64,000 bases of DNA, from assembly GCA_963971425.1 (NCBI GenBank), contig OZ020515.1, positions 6,960,291-7,024,290 of the forward strand, in the 5' to 3' direction. This document shows, piece by piece, positions 25,820 to 38,123 of this stretch. Position 1 is the first letter of the stretch, and every line of letters starts with the position of its first letter. Made by a program: the position numbers and the translations under genes. Below the pieces are notes generated by a model that saw only the letters and a program-made list of their open reading frames with translations, did no database searches and was not told the DNA's origin. Source of the stretch: Bryoerythrophyllum caledonicum. Lineage: Eukaryota; Streptophyta; Bryopsida; Pottiales; Pottiaceae.

Positions 25820-27086
25820 TTAACCCTTAAACGTCGAAGCAACGAGAAATTGGCTTCTCGGATGACATTATTGTTGGATGATAATCAACGTAAACAAATA
25901 TTTTTCATCCAACTTTTTTTTTAAGGAGTGATCCTTGTATGTACAAGCATTAGATGATGATGAAACTGGCCTCATTGAGGTAATTATATTTTATCTAAGA
26001 AATAAAATGCTTGTGACAAGGATCTCAATATAGTGAAATTGAGAAACTTCTAGCTTTAGATTTGAATTCAAGCCATCAAAACAATATTTTTTTGAATTTG
26101 AGTCCAACTAATGAAATGAAGCTAATGATGTCTAGTTTCCATACCATTTTGAAAATTAAAAAAATACATAAAATTGAATAAGTTATTGCAATTTGAACTT
26201 GGACCTGTAACCGTGTTTCTAATTTTAGCCGAACACGGAACTTTCATTTACACCACAAGTTTTGGCACTATAATGTCCACCTTTGGTGAAATTTTCAAAA
26301 AAATTAGCATAATTTGTATTTCATACGAATTTTCTTCACTTTTTCTTCAGAAAATCACAATAAATTTAAATTTCTACAAAAAAAATCTTTGATTTCTGTA
26401 ACATAATTGAGACATATGATCTCATCTCTGAAAAAAAATTAAAAAAAATTCCACATATAAAGTAGAGGCACCCAATTCCGATCACTTAAGCCAGTTCGGG
26501 ACTCAAATGACATTGTATGTCAAAAACATTGATGTAGAAAGATGCAGAATTAGGAATGAAACTCAACAAATATTTTTTCAAATTTAATCACAAAGATTTG
26601 CACTTGATATAGAATTTAAAAGCCCACAAACTCACGGAGCCCATAATCAAATTGTAGAGTAGGTGAGATTTGGTGCCCTCCTTCACCCAATGCCAATAAG
26701 TGAGAGTGAGTAAAAGAGAGAAGACATGCCATGGATAACCAACTCATGGAGGGTACCCAATACCGATTGGCCTTGTTCGACTTTCGAGGCAATGCCACCA
26801 ATGGGAGCTCAATTGAGGTGGAGCACCCAAAATTGCACACATCATGACCCAATGCCGATAATGACTGGTGTTTTCAGATTTTGAGTTATCGGTATTGGGT
26901 AACTTCATGCACCATTTCAAGCATTTGCCATTTTCATGCACCATGCCATGCATACTCTACTAATCAGAATTGGGTGGCCAATCGGAATTGGGTGCCTCTA
27001 CCTTATTTGATGAGAAACTAGACCATACAGTTGATTGAAAATTTAGATTGATGCCATAGTCATAGGCTCCGTCGTTTAAGGGTTAA
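25820..27086. mobile_element. TTAA-type inverted-repeat element P3
   Basis: TTAA on both sides. Left terminus CCCTTAAACGTCGAAGC, right terminus on the opposite strand CCCTTAAACGACGGAGC, matching 15 of 17. About 1.26 kb, of which 535 bp is the nested element at 26465-26999. No transposase frame. Ends differ from P1/P2 after CCCTT, so it is a separate family with the same target preference. Confidence 0.7.
26465..26999. mobile_element. TA-flanked element nested inside P3
   Basis: GAGGCACCCAATTCCGAT at the left is repeated as a perfect inverted copy at the right, flanked by TA on each side, the target of Tc1/mariner-type elements. Internally, variants of ACCCAATnCCGAT recur at least five times in both orientations (near 26688, 26754, 26850, 26890, 26966). 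No coding frame. Confidence 0.75.
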
Positions 27087-27995
27087 CAAAGCCAGGAAGC
27101 AGAAAACTTCGCTCCAACGTAGCTCTTGTTGTTTGTGCATCAAGTGGCTTTTGGAGCAAGAAATCGCCACCGCCCTTGCGAACGCGGGAAATCTCCGAAA
27201 GCAGAGCTAGGGAATGACGGCCCGGTGCTTGCGTCAATGTTACAACCGCATCCTTTGACGATGTCTCAGCCGCAAGCTTGCCATCTACCTATATAAAAGG
27301 CGTCAGATTGTATGTCCACCGCTCCCAGTCACATGACCTCTCTTTCTTGATTTTGACCTCTTGATGTGAAGGGTGAGGCACGGTGATGCACTCTTTTTGA
27401 CTCTTGATATTAGGTAGTAACCTAATGACTCTTGATTTTAACCTCTTGATTGACATACAAACGTAAATTTTAGGCACCACCCTCCGCTCTCCCTGTCGGA
27501 ACGACGGGTACCAACCCTAGTCTTTAATAACACAAAAAGGTTGACAAACATGTGAGTCAAGCTGCCTCTAAACCCTAATATGGCAGAGACACGACAAACA
27601 TTCTGAAAAAATGGTTTTAGTAAACCGATGAAAGATGATGCTCAACATTGCAAACCCTAGATTACCACAAAAGTACTATCATGTACGAACAAAACTGAAC
27701 TTGACTATAGCAGCTCTGTAAACAATTGAAAAGAAAATAAATCAAACGCTAACCAGTGTCAACCCCCAATCAACCCACTTCACATTAACAATGCAGCAAA
27801 TCCATCTCACAAAAACACAATCCAAGCGATGCCTCACGCCACCTCCGAATTTAAAAATACGACCTACCCAAAAGATAACACAATTTGTATTTGACAAATT
27901 GTAAGGTCCAACTACCATCAACCAAATTTCACAATGTAAGGTCCAATGTACCTCAATTACCTTCATACACAATAGGGCACTCCTGAGTAGAAAAA
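27087..27995. other. Intergenic, no gene recognised
   Basis: A short GC-richer stretch (27090-27300) follows element P3. It could hold part of a decayed gene, but no frame or motif is convincing. The rest is AT-rich and probably includes the 3' flank of the minus-strand gene that ends at 27996. Confidence 0.35.
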
Positions 27996-29254
27996 CTAAG
28001 CCCATGCATGCTCCAAAAGTCCATACTCCAAAGCATAGGAAGCTCTTGGAGGGAGCATATCCAACCTTGCACATTTCAAAAAAGCAGCTTGGATACCAAG
28101 ATAATCTTCACCCTCGTCTTTGGATGCTCTAGTCCATTTTGGACCATTCACTTTTGAAGATGCAAACAAAGCCATGATCTGGGACTTGTAATATTTGAAC
28201 CCAGTCCCCTGAGGCTTAGACTGGTTGATGAGTTTACGGTTTTCATCCAAGACCTTCTCAAGCTCTGTCAACCAACAATACTATGTCAATAACCACAAGG
28301 AATTTGCAATCCTAAATGGAACCTAATAAGCCAACAAACCAGATCCGGGGACGTTGATCCCCACATCAACCAACTAATGCTTCAATCCAAACATAAAGAA
28401 ATCATACCTGTCAAATTCTTCCACGAAAGGCCGTGGGAAGCTAGGAAGCGTCCGATGCACTGACACGCCAATCGTTTGAGCCGGTAAGGTTCAACAAAGT
28501 GTCGAGCCATGGCTCCAATGCGTGGCACGCAAAACTGAACCTCTTTAGAACACTTGTGGAGCAAATCTCCATGCTTTCTCTCAAATTTTTGAACCTCCAA
28601 GATGCAGTCTTCTGGCTCTTCATAATGCATCATACCTGCCAAGAAAAACATTTCAAACATGAAATTTATCCAACACCAAACCATACAAAAGATACAACAA
28701 ATACGTTAGATTTGAAATTGCACTTACTGTTTTTTGTGTTGCAGAGGTTGTTGAACAATGCACAAAGATCACTAGTCGACTTCAATGAAGGTGAGGGGTC
28801 AACTTGGTCACTTGAGAGAAACTCTAGACAATTTGTTTCGAAATCCACATTCCCAACCAGCTTGTTGAACTTCCCCGTATTATAACCCTTCACGTATTTC
28901 CATTGGACTCCAGTCCCATGGATCTCACTGATGAAGGCGATGAATTTGTTGATCAAGGACAAACCACGGTCTCTCACAAATTGTTTGTGGACCGGTTTCA
29001 ACTTCTGGAATACAAAACACACAAACCACTTCAATTAGTATCCTACTCAAGGAAACTAATCAAAACAATAAACAATAACACTTTAAAACACACCTTACCT
29101 TAAGATGTGCCTTCATAGCATCAATGTCCTTTTGAAGATCCTCGATCATGGAGGTCATCATCTCAGATGTAGACATGTTGTCCACCTCCACCTCTAGTGC
29201 GGTCCCAGACGAGCTCCTAGATTGTTTTCTCTTTTTTGTTTTCGGGCCCACCAT
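27996..29254 (-). CDS. Uncharacterised protein, 309 aa (4 exons)
   Basis: Exons on the minus strand: 29254-29099, 29004-28728, 28635-28408 and 28264-27996 (TAG). Donors GTAAGG, GTAAGT and GTATGA and acceptors TTCCAG, TGGCAG and TGACAG are all good, and phases 0, 1, 1 close without a stop. The N-terminus is basic and nuclear-localisation-like (KTKKRKQSRSSSG), followed by a Met-rich amphipathic stretch (MTSMIEDLQKDIDAMKAH). Residues 53-220 contain HKQFVRDRGLSLINKF, KYVKGYNTGKF and the Cys-rich RLKRLACQCIGRFLASHG. The C-terminal part contains ELEKVLDENRKLINQ and TGFKYYKSQIMALFASSK. I recognise no family. It could be a lineage-specific host gene or a gene carried by a mobile element. The sound splice structure argues for a real, recently functional gene. 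Confidence 0.72.
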
Positions 29255-32200
29255 CGTGACTGCAGCAATCCCACAGCAATCCCACTAAACTATATGAACA
29301 ATCTGCCCATTCCTCAACCCTCATCACCTGCCACAATGGAAGAACCGTCAGAGAAACCAACCACAGACCCTCCCGTTAGCACACTAACCCTCGCGATTAG
29401 GGAAAAAAGCTCAAGAAAGCAAAATTCTTGCTCCAAGTAACAAGAACGGCACACATTCATCGCTTTCTACCAAACACAATTTCTAAGCATCTTTAACTCC
29501 CTTTTCCTTATTCGCTACGAAATTCCCAAGGCGGTCAAGAATAATTAGCGTCACACCTCAGATTCTTGATGTCATCATCTCTGAATTTCGCACCTGGACA
29601 TCGCTCCTTCAAGACTCGGCGCAGTGACTCGTGATCAGGAACCAGAGAAAAGACTGGGCAGGAGAACAATCTGCAGCTTAGACGACAAGGCCGGCTGTGA
29701 GAGATGAGAAGCCCGAGTGACAAGGAGAGCAAGCTAGAGCAGAGAACGGCGTTGCTAAACCGAAGTGAACGAGAGTAGGACACAAAAAGTTTAAGAGAGA
29801 GGGAGCAGGATCCGACAGAGACATAGATCAACGAGAACGAAAGTGAAGGCCCCGGCAGACCGAGCCTGGCACCGGGGCGAAGTCGTCCCGCGAAACCCTA
29901 AACTACCCACAACAATTCTTTCACTCGCGGCATTGAGGACGGAGTGGGGCACAAAACTCGACCTCAGATGTGAATAACATCAGATGTTGTTGGGCAGCAT
30001 TCTCAAATACACAAGACAAGCTAAAGTTCATTCAAGCACGCTAAACCCTAAAACCTTGTCAACGATCTCACTTGCGGCAACGGCAAAGGTCGAGCACAAT
30101 GATAACTTACCTGTCGAGGATGGCAGTTGGTGATGATCGGCTGATAAATGTGCCCTAAACCGAAGGAGCAATCACATGCAGTGGTCTCCAGAAAAATGTA
30201 GAGCTTCTCATCGTCAAGGGTCTAATCATCGGTAAAGGCTTGGAGACTTACCCTTTAACACTTGCAAAAGAAAGGCTGCAAGCAACGTGCGCTCAAATCA
30301 AGGCGCTACACGTTCTCACTCTTTCGTTTGATGGACATATAAGTTAGTGATTGCATCTACCGCCAACTATAGTTTTATGTGATAAACTGGAAGCAGGCTT
30401 TGTCCTTGTTGCAACCTCACTCCGTTACTCACAATTGTGCCGTGGTTGAGGTAGTTCAAAAGATTGATGCAACAGAAACATAACCAAATCTCTGATTGAC
30501 CTAAGCAATCAATCAGGAAATGAACGGAATGTGCAAACCATTTTGGTTGTTAGCGGCCCCCTTGTCCAACTATGCTATCTTGTGAGCAGTGAGCGGTGCG
30601 TGGCCAGCGGCAGGCATAAAAAACGTTAGAGACAGGAAAAAAAAGAAAAAAAAAAGAAAAAAAAAGTTTTCAAAAAAAAAAGTGAAATTGTGGGAAATCT
30701 TGGAGATATTTTTTGGGAAATTTCTAGATTAAAAAATTATCCTATGACCATGGTCAATGTGCCATAGGATTTTTTTCCTTGTTTTGGCCTTGTTCTCTTC
30801 CCGTGGTTGGATTATAATCTAGGTGTTGTATTTTTTTTCCTGAACTCTCTACATTTGTAGGGGGGCATATCTAGATATAATGGACTTTTATTGATTCGCC
30901 AATGACAACGTTGTGCTAGAATACCTAACAAAGTGGTCACTTTTAGACACTACCTGCCAAATTAATTAATTTTTTATACCCTAGTAATTTAGACACTATG
31001 GGTATTATACAATCCACACGTTCAAATTTTACAAATTGTTTTGAGTGTCTTCATGTAGTTAGCTTGAAGATCCTACGGTTGAAAAATAGTAAACATATGA
31101 TTTAATTAGTCTAATAATATCTGAAGTCAAAGTGGCAGTTTTGGAGTGGTTTTGGTGACGCATAAGGCGTGGTCATCTAGGAGTTAATCTCCACTCCAAA
31201 AAACACGAGTCCGCTAACTTTCTAAAAAATTGGTCGTATAGATTGAGAGATTATAGTGCTTCAAATGATGGGAGATGGTTTTTCTTGCCCTATGGAGAGG
31301 ATCAACGAAGTTTAACTTCAGCTGCTGTCAAATTTTTAAAGTACACGAGTTTGTGATTTTATAACAATACGGTGTACGAGACTTCAAGTCCTAATACGTC
31401 AACTTTTAGAAGTAGAAGAGGAGTGAAGCATTGTATAAAAAACTTTGTGAGGCGAGGTGAAAATGATTAAAAATTTGCAATGCAAAATTTTTACAACAGT
31501 TAAAGTCAAAGTTAGTGGATCCACTTGACACAGTGAAGATAAATCCTTTCATGGTCACTTCAAAGTTCGGACACTATTATCTTGTGGTGACTAGGGGCGA
31601 CTGTGGAGTGACCGGACGGCCATCGTGGCGACCGTTGGTAAATTGGGTGACCGCCAATTTACTAGCGCCCGGACAATGTCCTGGACGGGACGGACCTCTG
31701 GGACATCAGGGGCCCCGGATTTTGTACGTATGTGAAGTCCCTGATTAAAATAGAGATGACTTCTTTTCATAATATCCACAATGAAAGTAATTTGGTAGAA
31801 TTGATACGACACAAAGTTTATCCTTTGGAATAAGGCACCTATGGTCAACAAGTTTGCTTTTGAAGTTGTCGAGTGTACGCTCCAAGACATTACCAAGTGG
31901 ATGTGCACTTTAGAGTAATTACTCTTGTGATGTGCAACAATTTTAGGCACGTTTTGCATGTTGTCCAGTAAGCTTGCAACAAAAGATTGTCGCAACATCA
32001 ATTAAAGAGACCTTGTAGGGGGGCCACGTTGAAGTTTGCACCTTATGTTGCAATATGCATGCTACTCTAGCTTCTACAACGCTTGCTATCATGGAGGATG
32101 GGTCGTTTGTGAATTGGCTTATGGCAATTAGAAAGTGCAAGCTAAACATTGTTGAGAAAATATTATCTTTGTTGTCCACCAAATATGCATTTCTACCCCA

Positions 32201-32420
32201 ATAGACTATCGAGGGTTTATGGATGTAACTTATTCAAAAATAGCAGCAACGAATGGACTTTTTCAGCAGTCATGATATTTTTGGGGCATGCAATGATGAT
32301 TTGACAAAAAACACAGTAGAGTTGCTCAAGATTCTTTTAGCGTTGTCCACGTGGACAATGAAGATAGTGCCAACGTGGTTTAAAGGAAGTTTTAGATTAC
32401 GTTGAAAATCAGCAAGTGGC
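29255..32420. other. Upstream and intergenic region, no gene recognised
   Basis: 29255-30330 is GC-richer and probably contains the 5' region of the minus-strand gene; ACCCTAAA motifs occur near 29893 and 30043. Near 30630-30690 there is an A-rich purine tract. From about 30700 the sequence is AT-rich with no credible frame. A short GC-rich patch at 31580-31740 has repeated GACCGGACGG-like phrases, resembling the one near 60900. Confidence 0.35.
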
Positions 32421-32422
32421 CA

Positions 32423-33218
32423 TGTCGTGCACAACCGCATCGTGCCAACATAACAACGTGCTAATCAGGTGAGAGTGCACAATTAGAGACAAATCCAAAA
32501 TAACGGTGACAAATCCACAACCGTTACCTCCATTAAACAATAATACAACACACACTTAGACACTGTCAGCAATCTAGACTTAGAGAAAAGAAATAAATAA
32601 CTCATAATCTTGTACACCAAGAAGTACTAAGCGATCTACAATCACCCCTTTACTAAGAAATCAAGTCAATGCCATTCTTAAAGAATGATTGCATAATAAC
32701 AATGAAGCTAATGGAGTGCACGTATGCACGCACCCCCTCACTCCATCACGTGGGAGACTCAACTTGAGAAAGATGAGTCTCCTCCAACTACACGTGGAGG
32801 TCATTTGGACTCCAAGTCCCAAATACGGTGTCAAAAGACACCAGTAATGCCCTAAAAGTCAAAAGACTCTAATACTAACTCCAATTACCAGCTAGAGCTA
32901 AAATCTAGGTCTTCCCTTGGCTGCTTAACCTCCTAGTATGTTTACAACACATAAAAAAACCTCCACAAATCCTCCAACGCGCCAAACCTGACAGCTGTCG
33001 TGCACAACAGCATTGTGCCAAGATAACATTGTGCTAATTAGGTGAGAGCGCACAATTAGAGACAATTCCAAAGTAACGGTGACAAATCCACAACCATTAC
33101 CTCCATTAAACAATAATACAACACACTTTCACACTATCAACAATCTAGACTTAGGAATAAATGACTCATAATCCCATACACCAAGAAGTAGTAAGCAATC
33201 TACAAGTACCCCTTTACT
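32423..33218. mobile_element. TRIM-like repeat: direct repeats around a 334-bp core
   Basis: 32423-32654 and 32996-33218 are direct repeats beginning TGTCGTGCACAAC and ending ACCCCTTTACT, about 85-90 percent alike. They flank 32662-32995, a block that recurs at 39464-39797. Two terminal direct repeats of about 230 bp around a short non-coding core fit a terminal-repeat retrotransposon in miniature; a tandem duplication would also fit. No gene inside. Confidence 0.55.
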
Positions 33219-33988
33219 CGCCCCCTTTGCTCGTGCTAAAGCCCCTTTCACACCGGCAAACCACACATTTTTATCAAAGTGACTGATAAACGTGAATGAA
33301 AACCTCTCAAGATCCACATGAAAAGACGCTAAAAGACTCCAAAAACAAAGGGTAGGCCGGGTGCAAGCAGAGCCCCATCGTTAATCGCCTCTAACACATT
33401 TTCAATGCTAGGCTTTGTCTACTTAGACCTTCAACGTGCTAAACACTCTGGACAAGACCATTGATCCACTGGTACCTCCAAAAGAGGTGGAGTTAAGCAT
33501 TCTAAAGGCCACCCCGTAGATCATAAATCACAAATAACCATTGTGGCTGCCCATTTGGCACTACCACAAAACTAACAACGTAATCTAGCAGAGATGTGAG
33601 AGAGGCCATGGTGTACAGTCCCATCAATGTGTGACAAGTGGCAAGGCGCGCAATTGCGCGTGTGATCCTTCGACATCTTACCATCACAACCTTCCAACAC
33701 TAACACCCCGAGTCCTTCACCTCACAAACTCTCAAAATTACTTGACCCGCTATCACATCCAAGGTAGTGGACGTCGTTTGGTGCAAATACAAGTTGTCTC
33801 TAGGCGTAAAATGCTGCTTTTGCGGTCGATAACCACCTCCCGTATCGTAGCATAGCATAATGTATCCCGATGTTGAGCAATGGAAAGGTTCTCCAAAGCC
33901 ATAGGCATTACCCTTTTGAACAAATCTGTACGTTGTTCACTTTACTTGAACCCACCTGTCTAAATTGTCCATGTTAGCCAACACGATG
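33219..33988. other. No gene seen
   Basis: Short frames only. The stretch probably contains decayed 3' parts of the retroelement whose integrase lies at 33989-34886, but I can match no domain. Confidence 0.3.
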
Positions 33989-34886
33989 TTAGCATCTGCT
34001 TGAATGCCATTCGGTAACACCAGGTGCTTTCCAACTAATAGATAGCAAAGTGATAAAAGACATCAATGATGCTTGTTTGCTAAACCGATAGCCCATTGCT
34101 ATCCATGGTAACTGAAAATCCCAATGTTGATGATGTCCCTTCTTCAAGTTGTACTTTTGGAGCCCCCTCTTGATGGTTTGCACCATGCGTTCCGCCAATC
34201 CATCTGCTTTGGGGTGATCCCTTGAAGTTTTGCGATGATCTATCATCGCTTGGTCACACAACGTCTGAAACACACCTAAAAATTCTCTCCTTTGGTTTGT
34301 GAGTACCTCCGTTGGAGCTCCAAAGCAACTCAAAACACCATCAAGAAAAGAATAAGCGGCCCCTTTACTAAACTTGTCACGCAATGCCACCAACTCTATC
34401 CATTTTGAGAAATGCTCGATGATCACTAACACATACTTGTTGTGTTGAGGTGTCACTCGCAATGGTCCTGCAAAATCCAAATTCCACTTGTATCCTAAGC
34501 CTATAATTGGCATTAATTGCAACTGTGGCATCGGAGAGTTAAAAGACGCTTGCATACAATCACACTGTACCATATATCGGGCAACCAACGCTTGGACTTG
34601 TGACTGCATCCCTTGCCATCAATAGTGAATCTGTAGCAAACTACAGGTCATCCGCACTTCAATGTGTCCAAGATCCTCATGTGCATGTTTGATGAGCTTC
34701 ACCCTCTCCATGGGAGCTGGCAACACATTCTTGGTACTGTCCGGCCACACTCTAACAAGGTAAATCCTCTCCTACACAAACCATTTGGCTTGTTGTAAGA
34801 CCCAATCTCTCTCCTCAGTGGACGATGTTGGCACCGCTTCTCCATCTTTTAGAAATTCCATCACATTTGTGTCTTTGAAGATGTCT
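33989..34886 (-). pseudogene. Ty3/gypsy pol remnant (integrase)
   Basis: The minus-strand frame reads from a His/Cys zinc-finger-like region (VKLIKHAHEDLGHIEVRMTC, then VQCDCMQ) into an integrase core: WNLDFAGPLRVTPQHNKYVL, VIIEHFSKWIELVAL, GAPTEVLTNQRREFLGVFQ, ADGLAERMVQTIKRGLQ and LPWIAMGYRFSKQASL. This is the order of Ty3/gypsy integrases. Stops at 34772-34774 (TAG) and 34619-34621 (TGA), both in the same frame, and loss of frame near 34060 make it dead. The second catalytic Asp, expected where TNQRREF stands, is Asn. Reverse transcriptase and RNase H parts are not seen upstream, where the 35.6-36.9 kb repeat begins soon after. Confidence 0.85.
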
Positions 34887-35259
34887 GTGGCGCCCCATGT
34901 GGGAGTCTAAAACTTTCACTTGGTTGCCTCTACCAAAAAAATTAGCTAAAATTGTGATTTTTAGTTTAGATAACCAGAAAAATAGTTAGTATTACATAGA
35001 AGTAGGTTGTATAGTAATTAGTGAAAGTAGAAGAATGCTTAACTAGTGAATTAATGATATAGTGGTGATAAACCGGGCCTTAAACAATCAATTTTATGCC
35101 CGGAAAAACTTAAAGAGAACATCCGGGGAGAAATCACCGGGAAAGTCTCCGAGACAAAGTCTCAAATCACCATTTAGTGCAAAATTATCTATTTAAGTTT
35201 TCATTAAGTAGATAGACTATTTATTAGTTTTCTAGTTTAATTGTTTAGATAGACTTCCA

Positions 35260-35625
35260 ATGAGTAGAGCGGATTCTCCATCTTCCAAGAAGTGCGGTAT
35301 GAAAGTCTATAAGCGACGAGGAAGTCTCCTAGTCAATCTTCTGGAGAGGGAACTGGTTGATATGTCCTTCTCACAAACGGATTCCTTGGTTGAGTCTCCG
35401 GTAGCTATTCTTGTTGATCCGGTGGAGACTTCTCATATATCAATGGATACTCCCAATCTACCGGTGGATACATCCAATCCACCGGTAGACATCCCGGTTG
35501 AGACTTCCAAGCTTCCGGTGGATTCTCTTGACCATGTATCCGTAGATACTCCCAATCTTCCAATCAATCCTCATATGGACAAACCGGGAGATAATTCTAC
35601 TCACCCGTATGAGTCTTCCGGTTGA
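35260..35625 (+). other. Open frame with PVDT-type repeats, doubtful gene
   Basis: A 121-codon frame starting MSRADSPSSKKCGMKVYKRR and continuing as diverged repeats of NLPVDTSN / NPPVDIPV. The repeats mirror a nucleotide repeat rich in CCGGTGGA. It lies directly before the 1.3-kb dispersed repeat. I know no matching protein. It may be a repeat by-product. Confidence 0.2.
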
Positions 35626-36920
35626 TCCTATGTTTTATGTTATCCTATTGGTTAATAGGATTTTGTTAAGTTGCTAGATTAACGCTAGGGTGAGAGTAGT
35701 GATGTTGATGGAGCCCCATTGTGCACCCGGTCACTACCAGTTGAGTGATTTCTCCGGCTACTTACTTTTGTTAGAGAATGTTTTCCCAGTCACGAATCGG
35801 GAGTCTTCCGATTTACCGTTGTACCGGTAATCCGCCAATGACTAGGCAACCCTCAATTCTAGGATCTAGATGTCGTTTCCCACCTTTCAGAGATCTAGTT
35901 TTTGGAGGGTAGCTAGTGACATTTGTGTACTTGAAGAGCCTTGGACTCTTGGTTTAAGTACTTTTCTCTTTGTTGCTTTGCTTGTGTCTTGCCTTCATTG
36001 CTTGTGTCTAGAATCATTGTTGAGCTTGTGTGAGTAGAGAGAGAGGTAGTTGAGTCCTCCTAGTGAGTCTTTGCTAGGATGTGCAAGGTTGTGGCTTGTT
36101 GAGTGCTATGTGGTTGAGTGTAAGCTAAGGCTTCCGTAGGGAGTAGGATATCTAGACTAGATGGTGGAGTAAAGTCCGGGATCTACTTCAAAACCTAAAC
36201 CTGTTGGACCGATTAGAGTTCTTACCGGATGGGATTCGGGAAGCCCACTGTCATTTATGATAGCATCCCTTCACTGGGAAGTGTTTGGATTTGTGGGGAG
36301 GAGGGGCGATATCCCCCCTCTTGGTACACCCGGAGAGATCCTGGCTAAGCCTAAGTCCGGAGTTTCAGGGGTTTTCAACATTACAGTGGATGAGGTCCAA
36401 CAATCCCCGTGGAAGGTTGTCTTGCTTATGTGATTTGCTTAGCATTAGACTGTTTTGGATCTTGTATCTTCTTTGTTTGATTCATTGGGTGTGGTTGTAG
36501 TTGGAACTCGACTTTGCATGACCGATTAACCGGGACTATTTCCCGGTAGATTGTCAAGGCTGGTAAATTAGCTGCAACCTTTTAGCTCTTTCAAGGTGTA
36601 GAGTTAGGTTGTGGATATTGTGGCCTTTGGACTGTGAGAATGGACGGTTGTGACCTTCCGGGCACTATAAAAACTTATTGGAAAACTTCTTTGACGCTCA
36701 ACAAAGTTTAAATTAAACAATTGTGGTTACTTCTTACCGGTCACTGAGGTACCGGAAAAGCCATCTTCCGGGATGTGTTGAGGTATTAAGTGTGAATTGT
36801 CCTTAGATTTAGAGAGTTTGACAGACGATAAAAATCCTTGGAAACAATTTGGTTTGATGGGCTTGCTTAAGGTTAATCTCGGTTAACTTTGAGAATTAGG
36901 AACTACTAGATTACGACAAA
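35588..36920 (+). repeat. 1.3-kb dispersed repeat, copy 1
   Basis: Matches 53198-54610 through its length: shared blocks include GGGAGATAATTC at the start, AGGGTGAGAGTAGTGAT, GAGTGATTTCTCCG, AATCGGGAGTCTTCCGATTT, GTGGAAGGTTGTCTTGCTTA and GGTTAA followed by TTGAGAATTA at the end. No protein domain is present. Similar size and order, with many substitutions, suggest two copies of one old non-autonomous element or LTR. Confidence 0.75.
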
Positions 36921-36948
36921 TCATCAAGTCTTTAACATCCACTTGACC

Positions 36949-37272
36949 TCAAGCACGGCAGAAAGGTGCAAGAACACCCTCCTTTGCCCGAAGTGCTTGA
37001 ACTTTACGAACTCCACCTAAGGTAGTCCAATACTTTACAGATTCCACACTCAAAACCTTAGTGTCAGGCTTGTGCAAATCATGGGAGCCCGTGTGGGACT
37101 TGGCTATGGAAGAGAGCTTGAAGTCCCCGCCACTACCACTTGCCTTGGAGTGAGAGCCTTTCACTTGTAGGCTTTGCAAACAGAAGATCAAGGTGTCTAA
37201 CACCTCCTCACTAATTTCCACCTTTGGCACACTAGCCTCCTCATGTTTCTTAGTCTTACCTCTTCCATCCAT
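36949..37272 (-). other. Open frame, possible gag-like or host fragment
   Basis: 107 codons starting MDGRGKTKKHEEASVPKVEI and containing VLDTLIFCLQSLQVKG. It is on the same strand as the gypsy integrase remnant and lies on the other side of the 1.3-kb repeat, so it might be the 5' part of that element split by the insertion. No conserved motif supports this directly. Confidence 0.25.
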
Positions 37273-38120
37273 GGTCCGTAGTCTACATAACCCAAATATT
37301 ATTGCAACACATTTAGACCATGTTAAAAATGTCGTTAAGCTTCAAAGCTTCCACCTTAACCTCCCTTTTCCAGATATTACACTTTCATTACATCTCTACT
37401 ACATTCTTCAAACATCCATGATCACCTCAAAAGATGCCTCCATTGAATCCTCACTACTTACCACATGTGTACTGCAATAGTTGTAGCTAAAAAGTTCTTC
37501 CACATGTATGGTCTAATAGCGGATGTTGATCAAATAGTAGTAGTTAATTGGATGAAGGCTCTAGTATCTAGAGGAGGTAGCATAATTCATCCATTCGAAT
37601 CAACCCTAAGTCAGCCTTAATTTGCCCTAACACCAGTAGTTTGGAATACAGACTATAATACGATACAATACGATATAGATACAATACGGACCAAATATAG
37701 GCCGAATGTAATACGGGTCGGATACAATACCAGCCGGGTATGATACATATATGGATACGGAACAGTCCGGGTATGGGTATAAGTACAGCAGCAGGTTGAG
37801 ATGCCTCGTCTATGTGAACACCGCACCTTTGCACCTCCAAACCCAACGTGCTTGAGCGAGTTCCGTACCAACGATGCGACGTGCTCAGGCACGCACACGA
37901 GCTCCACAAGAATATATGATCCCCCGAGTTCAGCATCAACCACTCCGAACTGCTAGTGAACCCCTAGCTTTGTCAAACAAAATGAACCAAGATCCAAGAT
38001 CCTCCAGGAATACGGATGCTAGCCCTTGGATCGCCGTCCAGATCTACTGTATAGCTTTGTCTGTCTGCAACTCCAGCACTTACGGACAAATCGTTCACAC
38101 TCTTACCTTCAGGGCTTTGA
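37273..38120. other. No gene; degenerate short repeat near 37650-37790
   Basis: Near 37650-37790 there is a loose tandem of GATACAATACGG-type phrases, including CGGGTATGATACATATATGG, and related CGGGTAT/GATACAAC phrases recur at 51870-51950. Otherwise no supported feature. Confidence 0.35.
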
Positions 38121-38123
38121 AGA

